From Paenibacillus sp. FSL R5-0341 (lineage in GTDB: Bacteria > Bacillota > Bacilli > Paenibacillales > Paenibacillaceae), in NCBI RefSeq assembly GCF_037975235.1, contig NZ_CP150241.1, positions 6,324,001-6,388,000 on the forward strand: a stretch of 64,000 nucleotides of DNA, given 5' to 3'. A model generated the notes under the pieces. It searched no databases. It was not told the origin of the DNA and saw nothing but the letters and a program-made list of their open reading frames with translations. Each line of letters begins with the position of its first letter. Positions within the stretch are counted from its first letter, which is position 1. Below, in pieces: positions 32,362 through 42,338 of the stretch. Made by a program: the position numbers and the translations under genes.

Positions 32362-32934
32362 GTGGGAAAAGAAACCGCCGGGAACCCGAATCATTCTTCG
32401 TTACCTGATCGGCATGCGCTGAGGGAGAGAGTCATTGAGGCCATCGCTAATACGATGGATCTGTATGGAGTTAATCATACGTTTGGCAAATTATACGGCA
32501 TCATGTATTTTGAGGATCGACCGATGACACTTGAAGAGATGAAAACCTCGATGAATATGAGCAAGAGCAACATGAGCTATGCGGTTCGTTCACTTACAGA
32601 GTCACAGATGATCTACAAACTGGAGGAGAAGAAGGACCGCCAGGATCAGTATCTGGCAGAGACCGACTTCTATCGTACATTCCAGAATTTCTTTGGGGCC
32701 AAGCTCCAACGGGAAGTAGATGTCATGTTAGAAGGCATTCGTGAGGTCATTCCCGACCTGTCCGCAATGATTCTTTCGGAGCATACCTCTTCTGAAGATC
32801 GAGATGATGCACTGCGTGATCTGCACAAACTCCAACACGCAGAGCAATATTACGTCTGGCTCCAAGGATTCGTGGATCAATTGCGAGACGGGAAATTTTA
32901 CGAGAATGCTGCACACGCACCCAACAAAGAGTAG
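32362..32934 (+). CDS. GbsR/MarR family transcriptional regulator
   Basis: 190 residues from GTG 32362, which follows AGAGGTGA. The winged helix-turn-helix is visible in MDLYGVNHTFGKLYGIMYFE, then MTLEEMKTSMNMSKSNMSYAVRSLTESQMIYKL, matching GbsR/OpcR-type repressors that in Bacillus control glycine betaine uptake and synthesis genes. The C-terminal part is helical. Here it is divergent from a CUT1 sugar transporter, so it probably controls that operon. The ligand is not evident. Confidence 0.82.
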   Translation: MGKETAGNPNHSSLPDRHALRERVIEAIANTMDLYGVNHTFGKLYGIMYFEDRPMTLEEMKTSMNMSKSNMSYAVRSLTESQMIYKLEEKKDRQDQYLAETDFYRTFQNFFGAKLQREVDVMLEGIREVIPDLSAMILSEHTSSEDRDDALRDLHKLQHAEQYYVWLQGFVDQLRDGKFYENAAHAPNKE

Positions 32935-33028
32935 TACAACTGCGTAAACAGAATAACTAGTAGGTGACCCAGGGGCGCTAACGAACCTAGACGATCTGAC
33001 GTACCATTGTTGAGTCACACTAAAGCGC

Positions 33029-33080
33029 AAAAAAGAGCTGTTCCTAGCCAATGTATGGCTTTTTGGAACAGCTCTTTTTT
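33029..33080. terminator. Strong bidirectional terminator
   Basis: A 16-bp perfect stem AAAAAAGAGCTGTTCC / GGAACAGCTCTTTTTT with an inner AGCCA / TGGCT helix. It serves the GbsR gene on + and may stop SLH transcription on -. Confidence 0.88.
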
Positions 33081-33176
33081 TATTCTATCTATTGTATTGT
33101 CATATCCTATCCGTCATTAGGGGTTCTCTTTTCCATATGCTAATGCGTTAATGACCCCTTTTTTCTTTTAAAAACA

Positions 33177-36100
33177 TTACTTTTGCGCTGCAGCTTCGAT
33201 ATCAGCATATGCCCAGTGTGATGCTGTTACATCACTGAACGTTGGCGTAGCTACGCCAGTGAGTGGTGTCCGGTTGAACAATACGTTCAACACTTTCACC
33301 GCTTCAGCACGCGTCAACTTGCTATCCGGTTTGAAAGTCCCATCGTTATAACCAACCATCAGGCCAGCGGATTGCACATAAGCAATGGCTTCTGCTGCCC
33401 ACAGGTCTGCGGATACGTCTGTGAAGGAAACTGCTGGACCATTTACGGTTGTTGCACTCGCTTGTTGCTGCATCCAGCGATGAGCAATCGTCGCCATCTG
33501 TGCACGGGTGATCGAACCTTCCGGTGCAAATTGAGTGTTGCTCATGCCGTTCATGATACCAGCGGATTGTGCTTTTTGAATCTCACTTGTTGCCCAGTGT
33601 GTCGCAGATACATCCTTGTAACTCACGCTATTCGCGGAACCTGCTGCCGCTTCAGTTGGAAGATTGCGAGCCAGCATAGCTGCCATCTGTGCACGTGTTA
33701 CGAATGCATCTGGACGGAAATCTGCACCAAAACCTTGGATATACGGTTGATGTGTACCTTGTGAAGCTTTCAGTCCATCCACAACAACGAGGGTGAACGT
33801 ACTGAATTTGGTTACGGTAAATTCGATACCTTCGCTGTTATCCGCGAGTTTCACCAATTTGCCTTGAATCAATTCTTTTGTGCCGTCACTGTGTTCGATA
33901 TAAATTGCCAAGTTGTCCAATGCCTGCTGACGAGCAGCCGGATCAGTTGGTAGACTGTCACGCAGTGGCAACGTGAGTGTCACTTCGCGGCTCTGCATAT
34001 TCGTGTCGATCTCTACCGGACGAGCCAATACGCGAACATTCGTATTCGGAGCAATCTGTTGGATCAACTGTTCTTTCTTTGCACGCTCTTCAACTTCTTT
34101 GCGCTCCGATTCCTTTTTCAAAGGTACAACGCGGAAGTACAAGTCTTGATCGAATCCGGCGATGGAATTCGTCGGAACGGAAATCACTACATTTTCAGTG
34201 GAGATTTCAAGTTTCAGCGAACCATCATTCAATTCTTTTACCGCTGCCTTAGGTAGTTCAATACGTGTCTCGGACACGGAATCTTTGGTATCTGGAATAA
34301 CAATGCGTGCGGTGTTCATATTCAATTGCTTCGCTTTTTCAACCGATTCCTTGGCAATTGCTTCGGTCATTTTCACCAGATCTTTGATCGTGCCGTTGGT
34401 TTCGGTTGTACGTGTGATTGGCGTTTTGGTCAAGTTGGTACCGTTTGTTCCATTAACGTCGACTACGATCTGTTCTTGTTTCGTTGTTGGAGCAGGTGTA
34501 GACGTTACTGGTGTATATCCTGCACTTCCACCGCCAGTTGATGGTGTAGGTGTAGGCGTAATAATAATGATTTGGTCGAAGAAACGATCGAATGCTTTCT
34601 GCACTTCGCTAATACTGCTATATCCGTTAGCAGACTTGCGATCAAGCATCCATTGAGCCAGTTTTCCCATTCGAGTATCATCTTCTACTAGATCCTTCAT
34701 AGCATTCAACTTAAGTAGGAATGGTTCGAAAGGTTCCATCATCTCAGTAGATTGCTGGAAGCTGTATAGCATCAGCATGGCTTTCTTCATCTCGCTAACG
34801 TCTATAGCATCATTAATGTAGGAATAATTCATGACTAACATTAATGAAGCACCGTATACCTGTTCAATTGAAAGATCCGAACCCTGAAACAGACGTTTTG
34901 CAGTATAAGCAAGCAACTCTTTATCCACATTGGATGCATTTAAATATTTTTGACCTAACTCTTTAAACATTTCCATCCCTGGATATTCAAAGTACTCTGT
35001 TGACTCAACAAAAAGGGAATAGAACTCATTCAAATGCTGTTGGAAAAGAATCTTGTCTGTTTGTTTGATCGTCTGGATGCCTTTATACCCAATTTCTACA
35101 GCATATTGCACTTGTTTCTTAAGATCGTAGGCATAGTCAATCGGTAAAAAGGTCATTACCACATTAGCTATGGCTTTCTTCTCCTCAGGTTGGAGAATGT
35201 CAAAGCCAGCCGGAAGATCCAACCATTCCGGTTGAGTAATTGCCCCGAGTATAGCATCAGTATTCTTCGTAGCTCTCGCTTCGTTGATAACTCTCAAAGG
35301 ATCTGCTGGATTAAAGAACTGATCAAAAGTTTTTTGGATGTTTTTATAGTTTTCATAACCACCAACTGGACGCTTATCAATCATCCATTGGGCAAGTTTT
35401 CTATATGTCGCATAATCTATGCTATCCACTTTGTCCATGTTAAGCGGAAACTCTACCATATATTTGATAGTACTAGGGAGATTGTTATACTGTGTTGATT
35501 CCTTCTGTACTAAACGCAGACGTACCAAAGCATTATACATCTTGGTTTGATTAGTTACATCATTGATTGCATTGTAAGTAGATAACGACGTAGAAAGTTG
35601 ATCTCTGTTCTGATATGAAGGAATTTCATCACGCATTGAGTAAAATTTCATGCGGTATGCAAAAATTTGTTTATCTACAACAGACAAATTTTCATACGTT
35701 TTCCCTACTTTATATAGTGATTGAATACTTGGGTCGAGGTTTATGCTAAAAACTTCAGGTAAATTTAATAATTTGGAAAAATAAGCATTGATATTCTCCT
35801 CAACATCAGTCAGTGCAGGTTTATTAAAGAGGTTTCGTGGTTCTACAGCCATATCAAGTACATATTGCACTTGTCCTTTACTCACATATCCTTTTGCCCC
35901 ATTCATTAAAGTGACAAATACAGCTACAGATTCTTTCTCATCGTTGCTCCAATCACTGAAATCTACAGGCAGTTCGAGTCCTAACGCGGAATCTTGAATT
36001 TCGCTAAGGACACCTTCTACATCTTCATTACTCTTAGCTAGATTCAATGATTCAAGCGGGTCTGTTTCTTTATTCTCTGTAAAGATTAAAATCTCATAGA

Positions 36101-37142
36101 GACTTGCGGCATTACTTTCGTTTGCTTTAACACGAACCCATACCGTTTTATTCCCTTTGAATTCGGGTGGGTTAGTGGTGCTGTAATCAAACCAATTCTC
36201 GCCATTATTCTGAGTGTATTCCATAGTATCATCCGCACCAACAATGACATTGACATCATCATCTACGGTTACTAACGGTGCTGCCGAATTAAAGAACTGA
36301 TCGAAACTTTTTTGGATATCTTCTATTGAAGCAAAGCCACCTTGCGGCATCTTTTCAATCATCCAATTAGCCAGTTCTGTCATTTGTTCCGAGTCTTCCT
36401 GAATAGATTTCAATTTATCAAAATCCAATGGATAGGCTACTGCACCAGATTCAGGGTTATCATCAATAAACTCATCAATGGACCCTTTAAAGAACTGGTT
36501 AAAGTTCAACGTCTCTAACATCAATTCCTCGACTTTTGCTTTATTGATTTCAGGATACCCGGTTATCCCAAATATTACTTGGAAAAATGCGTTGTCTAAC
36601 TCAGTTGATCCCTCACTACCATGAAATGCAATTAAGGTCATTTGGATAAAATGAGAAATTATTTGTCGATCAACACCGCTCATTTCTTCATACTTCACAC
36701 CCGATTTATACATCATTTCTGTGGTGTCATTGGTGAAGTAGTTTTTAGACTGGCTCAACAGACTGTAGACCAGATCCATTTGCAATTGTATAGCAAACAA
36801 GTCCGTATTACTGATTAAAATCATGCCTTGATATGCCAAGTTAAAAGTATATTCTAATTGTTCCTCACTAGAATACGCTTCCCCTTTTGGCAAAGTAGCC
36901 ACCAATCTCGCTATCGCTTCTTTCTCTTGTATAGACAACCCAGAGTAACCAAGTGGCAAAGTCACAATCAGGTTCCCTTCCAGTACCTCCTGTATTTCGC
37001 TAACAGATCCCTCGCTGATTGCATAATTTAACTTCTCCAAAGGTGTCATCGGATTCGCTTGAACAGGTACTACAGCGACAACTTGGATTAACATCAGCAA
37101 CACCAGTACCGCACTGATTATTTTCCTCGCATATGTTTTCAT
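33177..37142 (-). CDS. Large SLH-domain surface protein 1 (1321 aa)
   Basis: The signal peptide (MKTYARKIISAVLVLLML, cleavage after VQA) follows AAGGAGG 5 nt before ATG. Residues ~30-890 hold three degenerate repeats of about 280-300 residues. Each opens with an LxxLNxAxS/ExxxxV-like segment and LPxG(Y/F)..L...EK..IA and a QVQY-type motif, and ends with LAxWMIxKxPxGGYxxxxxIQKxFDQFF. One Big/HYR-like strand segment lies after repeat 1 (NKTVWVRVKANES). A Thr/Pro linker (residues ~900-915) leads to a beta-rich domain and three C-terminal SLH motifs (FSDV/YKDV...HWA...ITRAQMA). SLH domains bind pyruvylated secondary cell wall polymer. The function of the repeats is unknown. Confidence 0.85.
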   Translation of the reverse strand: MKTYARKIISAVLVLLMLIQVVAVVPVQANPMTPLEKLNYAISEGSVSEIQEVLEGNLIVTLPLGYSGLSIQEKEAIARLVATLPKGEAYSSEEQLEYTFNLAYQGMILISNTDLFAIQLQMDLVYSLLSQSKNYFTNDTTEMMYKSGVKYEEMSGVDRQIISHFIQMTLIAFHGSEGSTELDNAFFQVIFGITGYPEINKAKVEELMLETLNFNQFFKGSIDEFIDDNPESGAVAYPLDFDKLKSIQEDSEQMTELANWMIEKMPQGGFASIEDIQKSFDQFFNSAAPLVTVDDDVNVIVGADDTMEYTQNNGENWFDYSTTNPPEFKGNKTVWVRVKANESNAASLYEILIFTENKETDPLESLNLAKSNEDVEGVLSEIQDSALGLELPVDFSDWSNDEKESVAVFVTLMNGAKGYVSKGQVQYVLDMAVEPRNLFNKPALTDVEENINAYFSKLLNLPEVFSINLDPSIQSLYKVGKTYENLSVVDKQIFAYRMKFYSMRDEIPSYQNRDQLSTSLSTYNAINDVTNQTKMYNALVRLRLVQKESTQYNNLPSTIKYMVEFPLNMDKVDSIDYATYRKLAQWMIDKRPVGGYENYKNIQKTFDQFFNPADPLRVINEARATKNTDAILGAITQPEWLDLPAGFDILQPEEKKAIANVVMTFLPIDYAYDLKKQVQYAVEIGYKGIQTIKQTDKILFQQHLNEFYSLFVESTEYFEYPGMEMFKELGQKYLNASNVDKELLAYTAKRLFQGSDLSIEQVYGASLMLVMNYSYINDAIDVSEMKKAMLMLYSFQQSTEMMEPFEPFLLKLNAMKDLVEDDTRMGKLAQWMLDRKSANGYSSISEVQKAFDRFFDQIIIITPTPTPSTGGGSAGYTPVTSTPAPTTKQEQIVVDVNGTNGTNLTKTPITRTTETNGTIKDLVKMTEAIAKESVEKAKQLNMNTARIVIPDTKDSVSETRIELPKAAVKELNDGSLKLEISTENVVISVPTNSIAGFDQDLYFRVVPLKKESERKEVEERAKKEQLIQQIAPNTNVRVLARPVEIDTNMQSREVTLTLPLRDSLPTDPAARQQALDNLAIYIEHSDGTKELIQGKLVKLADNSEGIEFTVTKFSTFTLVVVDGLKASQGTHQPYIQGFGADFRPDAFVTRAQMAAMLARNLPTEAAAGSANSVSYKDVSATHWATSEIQKAQSAGIMNGMSNTQFAPEGSITRAQMATIAHRWMQQQASATTVNGPAVSFTDVSADLWAAEAIAYVQSAGLMVGYNDGTFKPDSKLTRAEAVKVLNVLFNRTPLTGVATPTFSDVTASHWAYADIEAAAQK

Positions 37143-37229
37143 TATTTCCTCCTTGAGCCTCCCAGCTCGAATCATTTATACTTTTCATTCTAGTACTTTG
37201 GTCTGAACGGATTCTGAACAATTGGCGTA

Positions 37230-37273
37230 AAATCGCGAAAAAACATTAAAATCCCGTATTTTTTTCGTGATTT
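37230..37273. other. AT-rich inverted repeat upstream of SLH gene 1
   Basis: AAATCGCGAAAAAA pairs with TTTTTTTCGTGATTT across a 15-nt loop. It lies about 90 bp upstream of the SLH 1 start, so it is more likely a regulatory site than a terminator. The remainder of 37143-37480 shows nothing I can name. Confidence 0.35.
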
Positions 37274-37480
37274 TTCAACAATCCCCCTATGAAATTCATC
37301 TTTTCTTGCATTTTTCTGTAATTATTTTAATCTATAGACCCATGCATTTCTTCTCAGCATGTAGAATTTTACGAGGAATGCGAAAACGAAAGTGAGTGAG
37401 TATGTTAATCTTTAGGACTCGTTACAGCAAAGTTTCTGTCTAATACATTCATTGGATTGTATTCAAGTTCGTTAAACTGC

Positions 37481-37506
37481 AAAAGGCCACCCCCAAGGAT
37501 GGCCTT
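37481..37506 (-). terminator. Terminator of SLH gene 2
   Basis: Stem AAGGCCA / TGGCCTT with a 10-nt loop, followed on the minus strand by TTTTGC, 20 nt past the stop at 37527. Confidence 0.65.
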
Positions 37507-37526
37507 CTTTATCTACTTTGATATTA

Positions 37527-40500
37527 TTACTGCGCTGCAGCTTCAATATCTGCATATGCCCAGTGTGTTGCTGGTACATCACTGAACGTTGGCGTAACTG
37601 CGCCAGTTAGAGGTGTCCGGTTGAACAATACATTCAACACTTTCACCGCTTCCGCACGCGTCAGCTTACTGTCCGGTTTAAATGTGCCATCGTTGTAACC
37701 AACCATCAGGCCAGCGGATTGCACGTATACAATCGCCTCTGCTGCCCACAGGTCTGCGGATACGTCTGTGAAGGAAACTGCTGGACCATTCACTGTTGTA
37801 TTACTCGCTTGTTGCTGCATCCAGCGATACGCAATCGTTGCCATCTGTGCACGGGTGATCGAACCTTCCGGTGCAAATTGAGTGTTGCTCATGCCGTTCA
37901 TGACGCCAGCGGATTGAGCTTTTTGAATGTCACTTGTTGCCCAGTGTGTCGCAGATACATCCTTGTAGCTCACGCTATTCGCTGAACCTGCTACTTCAGT
38001 TGGAAGATTGCGAGCCAGCATAGCTGCCATCTGTGCACGTGTTACGAAGGCATCCGGACGGAAATCTGTACCGAAACCTTGGATGTACGGCGGATGTGCA
38101 CTTTGTGAAGCTTTCAGTCCATCCACAACAACGAGAGTGAACGTACTGAATTTGGTTACGGTAAATTCGATGCCTTCGCTGTTATCTGCGAGTTTCACCA
38201 ATTTGCCTTGAATCAATTCTTTTGTGCCGTCACTGTGTTCGATATAGATCGCCAGGTTGTCCAATGCTTGCTGACGAGCAGCCGGATCGGTTGGCAGACT
38301 ATCACGCAGTGGCAAAGTCAACGTCACTTCGCGGCTCTGCATATTCGTTTCGATCTCTACTGGGCGAGCCAGTACACGCACATTCGTGTTTGGAGCAATC
38401 TGTTGAATCAATTGCTCTTTCTTCGCACGCTCTTCGACTTCCTTACGCTCGGATTCCTTTTTCAAAGGTACAACGTGGAAGTACAAGTCTTGATCGAATC
38501 CGGCTATGGAATTCGTCGGAACAGAGATGATCGCATTCTCTGTAGAAATCTCCAGCTTGAGTGAACCATCATTCAGTGCTTTTACCGCTGCTTTAGGCAG
38601 TTCAATACGTGTCTCGGACACGGCATCTTTGGTGTCTGGAATGACAATGCGTGCTGTATTCATGTTTAATTGCTTCGCTTTTTCCACCGATTCCTTGGCA
38701 ATCGCTTCGGTCATTTTCACCAAATCTTTGATCGTGCCGTTGGTTTCGGTTGTACGGGTGATCGGTGTCTTGGTCAAGTTGGTACCATTTGCCCCATTAA
38801 CGTCAACCACGATCTGTTCTTGTTTCGTTGTTGGTGCAGGGGTAGACGTTACTGGTGTGGTCGTGGACGATCCACCACCAGTGTTTCCACCCGGGTTAGG
38901 CGTTGAGCCATTACCGTTATCAGTGTTGCTATCACCGTTCTGTGTAAAGACAATCTTTATCGCGCGTCCTGGCAGTTCATCACTAACTGCTTTATGACGA
39001 ACCCATACCGTTTTATTACCACTAAAGTCCGTTTTCTGAATAGAGGCAACGTCAATCCAATGCAGTTTGTCGTCAAAGGAGATTTCCATCGTGCTGTCCA
39101 AGCCCGTTAGGGTGTTATTGATGTCATTGCCCTTCACATTAGGAGCCGTAAAGAATCGATTAAATACATATTGCAGATTCCCAACAGTCTCGTAGCTGTC
39201 TTGTTCAGTAAGCATCCACTCTGCCAGTTCCTTTCGATCTTCGGAACTGAGTTCTGCCCTTTTGGATACATCGAGGGCGCCTGTAAGATCAAATTCGTAT
39301 TTCTCGAAGAAAGGTTCCGCGTCAATTTGAACGTTCATAGCATCTTCTAGCCATTGATTCATTGGAATTAACTTGGTAGCCTTATCAATAGACTGATACG
39401 ATTCAGTGAAAAGATATAGCACAATCATAGGTTCCACAATATCTCCTTGATAATAGCCTTCCAACTTTTCGTAGGCTATTGAATACAAGAATCTATAAGC
39501 AAAAACATTTTTATCTATTTCATTGGTACGTTTCAAGTAATCTTTACCATAAGTGCTAAATTCATTTGCTTGTTGATCATTAAAGTAATTTGATGCATCT
39601 TTCAATTTCTGAGCAAATGCATCCAGTGTATTTTCAAGAGCAGTAAGTTCATTCTGCTCCCATAGAGATTGTACCAAGACACCAAGCTCAATCATATATT
39701 GAACCTGATCTTTATTCTTAAAATCTTTTTCTGCATATCGGATGAGGAATCCTGCAATAAATTCTTTAACCTGCGGGGTTAACGTATCGTAGCCAGCAGG
39801 CAACGTAATACCCAGAGCCGGATTTTCCATAGCTACACGCATAGTATCTCTGTTAGAGTTGCTTTTTGCAGCATTTAAGGCAGTCAATGGATCGCTATCG
39901 TTATCATCAGGGAAAAATTTATTAAATGCAGTCTGAATTTCTTCAAAACTTGCATATCCACCAAGTGGTCTCTCATTAAGCATATGGTCTGCTAATTGTT
40001 CCCGTTCTTCGTTTATCAAACTATCCCATTTGCTGATATCCAGAGGGAATAATCTAAGTGAATATTCTTGATTTTCTTCATCGGCATTGTATGCTTCAAT
40101 ACCTGTCTGAATATCGTACATATCTTGTAAAACGTCTTCCATATCACCAAGTGTTTCAACCTTATTGATAAAAGGGGTATCATCCAAGGAAGATTTTGTA
40201 TAATCGAGTATTTGTGAAATATCAAGATTTCCGGTGAGTTTACGCTCATATCTAAAAGCTGCCATACGTCTTTCAATTTCAGAGGAATCAAGATAATAGT
40301 GGATACGTTCATAGTACTCATTATCTTCTTCATGGCTATGAAATTGTAGCTGTAGTCGCTCTGCTTGTTTATTAAAAAATGCATCAAGGACTTCTCTGGA
40401 GTCAAGTCCACCAATTTCTCGAGGAAGATTCCGAGCTTGCAAGGCTAATTGCACTACATATTGGACTTGTTCCTTACTCTCATATCTACTAGATGCTGGT

Positions 40501-41126
40501 GGGCTTGACTCCTTTAACATGTACTCTGCAATCTCATATTGCTCATCCTCAGACAACGATTCAAAATCGGGATCAGCTAAGAAGTCTTTGTTACTAAACA
40601 GCTCCATTACTTCTGGTATAAAATCGGTGTAATGATCCAAAACTTTTCTCTCTTTAACATTGTTGAATTGCTCCAACGGACTCAGCTGTGTATTCGGATT
40701 GAATGATTTCATCTGATAGGAGGCTTCCATATCATCTTGATCTACAACCATCACATTATAATAGAGCGTTTCGCTGGTATCTAAACCTTGAAATATTTTG
40801 GAGAACGTATCGTCATTAGATGCTGAACCCAACACCCAATCTTCGTCTCCATATTCTAGATTGTCCCTGATCTCTGTCATGTTGTTCAGATTAGAAGTAT
40901 TGGAAACAAAGACCTGATATTTTAGGTTACGAGTTTCCGTGGTGTCAGAGAAACCAGCACCCCAACGCACCTCTATGTTATTATCATCAGTAAGCTTGAC
41001 TGTGATTAGTCCATTATTGCCTGGCACAGGGCTTGATCCACCTGCACTAACCTTTGCTGCTGGAGCCAGCCATGGTGCTACCAGCACCAAGATGAGCATC
41101 AAACTAATTATTTTTCTGTAATTCAT
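37527..41126 (-). CDS. Large SLH-domain surface protein 2 (1199 aa)
   Basis: Starts at ATG 41126 behind AGGGAGG, with signal peptide MNYRKIISLMLILVLVAPWL and cleavage near KVSA. A fibronectin-like segment of about 110 residues (VKLTDDNNIEVRWGAGFSD... LYYNVMVVDQDDMEASY) precedes two of the ~280-residue repeats found in the neighbouring SLH protein (KEQVQYVVQLALQARNL and KDQVQYMIELGVL; ERPLGGYASFEEIQTAFNKFF). The ~430 C-terminal residues (linker TSTPAPTTKQEQIVVDVNG, beta domain, three SLH motifs) are nearly identical to protein 1, with a few dozen substitutions by eye. It has its own ribosome binding site and terminator, so it is a separate unit. Confidence 0.85.
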   Translation of the reverse strand: MNYRKIISLMLILVLVAPWLAPAAKVSAGGSSPVPGNNGLITVKLTDDNNIEVRWGAGFSDTTETRNLKYQVFVSNTSNLNNMTEIRDNLEYGDEDWVLGSASNDDTFSKIFQGLDTSETLYYNVMVVDQDDMEASYQMKSFNPNTQLSPLEQFNNVKERKVLDHYTDFIPEVMELFSNKDFLADPDFESLSEDEQYEIAEYMLKESSPPASSRYESKEQVQYVVQLALQARNLPREIGGLDSREVLDAFFNKQAERLQLQFHSHEEDNEYYERIHYYLDSSEIERRMAAFRYERKLTGNLDISQILDYTKSSLDDTPFINKVETLGDMEDVLQDMYDIQTGIEAYNADEENQEYSLRLFPLDISKWDSLINEEREQLADHMLNERPLGGYASFEEIQTAFNKFFPDDNDSDPLTALNAAKSNSNRDTMRVAMENPALGITLPAGYDTLTPQVKEFIAGFLIRYAEKDFKNKDQVQYMIELGVLVQSLWEQNELTALENTLDAFAQKLKDASNYFNDQQANEFSTYGKDYLKRTNEIDKNVFAYRFLYSIAYEKLEGYYQGDIVEPMIVLYLFTESYQSIDKATKLIPMNQWLEDAMNVQIDAEPFFEKYEFDLTGALDVSKRAELSSEDRKELAEWMLTEQDSYETVGNLQYVFNRFFTAPNVKGNDINNTLTGLDSTMEISFDDKLHWIDVASIQKTDFSGNKTVWVRHKAVSDELPGRAIKIVFTQNGDSNTDNGNGSTPNPGGNTGGGSSTTTPVTSTPAPTTKQEQIVVDVNGANGTNLTKTPITRTTETNGTIKDLVKMTEAIAKESVEKAKQLNMNTARIVIPDTKDAVSETRIELPKAAVKALNDGSLKLEISTENAIISVPTNSIAGFDQDLYFHVVPLKKESERKEVEERAKKEQLIQQIAPNTNVRVLARPVEIETNMQSREVTLTLPLRDSLPTDPAARQQALDNLAIYIEHSDGTKELIQGKLVKLADNSEGIEFTVTKFSTFTLVVVDGLKASQSAHPPYIQGFGTDFRPDAFVTRAQMAAMLARNLPTEVAGSANSVSYKDVSATHWATSDIQKAQSAGVMNGMSNTQFAPEGSITRAQMATIAYRWMQQQASNTTVNGPAVSFTDVSADLWAAEAIVYVQSAGLMVGYNDGTFKPDSKLTRAEAVKVLNVLFNRTPLTGAVTPTFSDVPATHWAYADIEAAAQ

Positions 41127-41242
41127 GTAATTGATCCTCCCTATCTCATGTTTTTTACACACAAATCCATTACCTCTGATACGTAAGGCCTATTGTATTG
41201 CACTGCGATAAACAGAATCTAAACAAAAAGAGCAAATAAAAG

Positions 41243-41282
41243 GAAAAAGATCCACCCCGTAGTAAAAAAACAGGATAGATCT
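41243..41282 (-). terminator. Terminator of the SDR gene
   Basis: On the minus strand AGATCTATCC pairs with GGGTGGATCT (two G-U pairs), followed by TTTTTCC. It lies about 70 nt after the SDR stop. Confidence 0.6.
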
Positions 41283-41354
41283 CAACTTTTTTCGTCATAA
41301 TTCATCATTTTATTTTTGAAAAATCATTATTTTAGACCTATATAACTTCAGCTG

Positions 41355-42098
41355 TTAAATCAAGGTGTACCCGCCATCCACATACAACGTACTGCCCGTA
41401 GTGAACGTATTCGTCATTAGATACGTAACAGTATGTGCAATTTCTTCATTGTAACCAACCCGCTTGAGCAGGGACAGCTTCTCATAATCTTTAAAATGCT
41501 CGCCGCGCGGCGTGCCTTCCTGCCCTTCCCGCCAGATGGTTCCAGGGGATACGACATTCACACGAACCGGTGCTAACTCCACAGCGAGTGCTTTACCCAG
41601 ACTCTCAATTGCACCGTTACATGCAGCGTAGGAAGCACCGCCATCCAATGGGCGCTGGCTGAATCCACCAGACATTAACGTGATCGAACCGGAAGTCGAA
41701 AGATGCAGTGCAGCGTATTTAGCCGCAAAGTATTGAGGCCAGAACTTGCCTTTGAAACAACTCTCTGCCGTGTCCCGATCCGATGTCAGTGGTCCCCGGG
41801 TGTAGGCAGCACCTGGTGTGAACAGATGATCGAACGTGCCGATTCGGGCAAAAAATGCTTCGAGTTGCTGTTCATCCTGATTGTCCAATACATGAACTTC
41901 CACCACCGCTTCCCCATGCTCGCCTTTGCCTAGAACCTTCGCAATCTGTTCCCTCGCTTCCTCCAGTCTGGACGCTGATCTGCCTGCTATAATCACATCC
42001 GCACCTACCTCTGCTGCCTGAATTGCCGTAGCCAGTCCGATGCCTGAGCTCCCGCCAATAACAACGACCCGTTTATTCTCCAATGTATAGTGACTCAT
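41355..42098 (-). CDS. SDR family oxidoreductase with atypical active site
   Basis: A 247-residue short-chain dehydrogenase fold: GGSSGIGLA near residue 16, AGRSASRLEEA after strand 2, GAAYTRGPL in place of the usual NNAG, and the C-terminal LYVDGGYTLI. The catalytic Y-x3-K reads YAACN, so the lysine is replaced by asparagine; the serine region is LMSGGFS. Such a change is seen in an SDR subgroup with YAAVNGA-type motifs, so it may still be active with altered chemistry or be a binding protein. Divergent from an HxlR regulator with a palindromic operator between them. Confidence 0.82.
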   Translation of the reverse strand: MSHYTLENKRVVVIGGSSGIGLATAIQAAEVGADVIIAGRSASRLEEAREQIAKVLGKGEHGEAVVEVHVLDNQDEQQLEAFFARIGTFDHLFTPGAAYTRGPLTSDRDTAESCFKGKFWPQYFAAKYAALHLSTSGSITLMSGGFSQRPLDGGASYAACNGAIESLGKALAVELAPVRVNVVSPGTIWREGQEGTPRGEHFKDYEKLSLLKRVGYNEEIAHTVTYLMTNTFTTGSTLYVDGGYTLI

Positions 42099-42182
42099 CT
42101 ATGCTCATCCTCTCATCTCCGGTTATATAAGTGCATGTGCTCTCACGTTGTGTTCATTATTCATGAAATGAAGAACGTTGAA

Positions 42183-42224
42183 TAGTACGCATTTACATCG
42201 TACCTAGTACGAATATTCGTACTA
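42183..42224. promoter_or_regulatory. Paired palindromic operator between SDR and hxlR
   Basis: A perfect 20-bp palindrome with half TAGTACGAAT lies at 42205-42224. A second inverted pair, TAGTACG-N9-CGTACCTA, lies directly beside it at 42183-42206. Such CGTAC-type sites suit an HxlR dimer. Confidence 0.6.
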
Positions 42225-42338
42225 TTGGAGCAGCTCACCACGGTTTTCCCCCATTTTTTCATAGAGACGATCGAGCAGAGACCACGAAAAACCGTTATGA
42301 TGGAGATACATATAGACGTATAAACTGAGGTGATTACT

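Noticed and set aside
34162..34656. 164-codon plus-strand frame (and its counterpart at 38506-38997)
   Set aside because: Antisense to the conserved SLH gene 3' modules; present in both copies only because the genes are duplicated.
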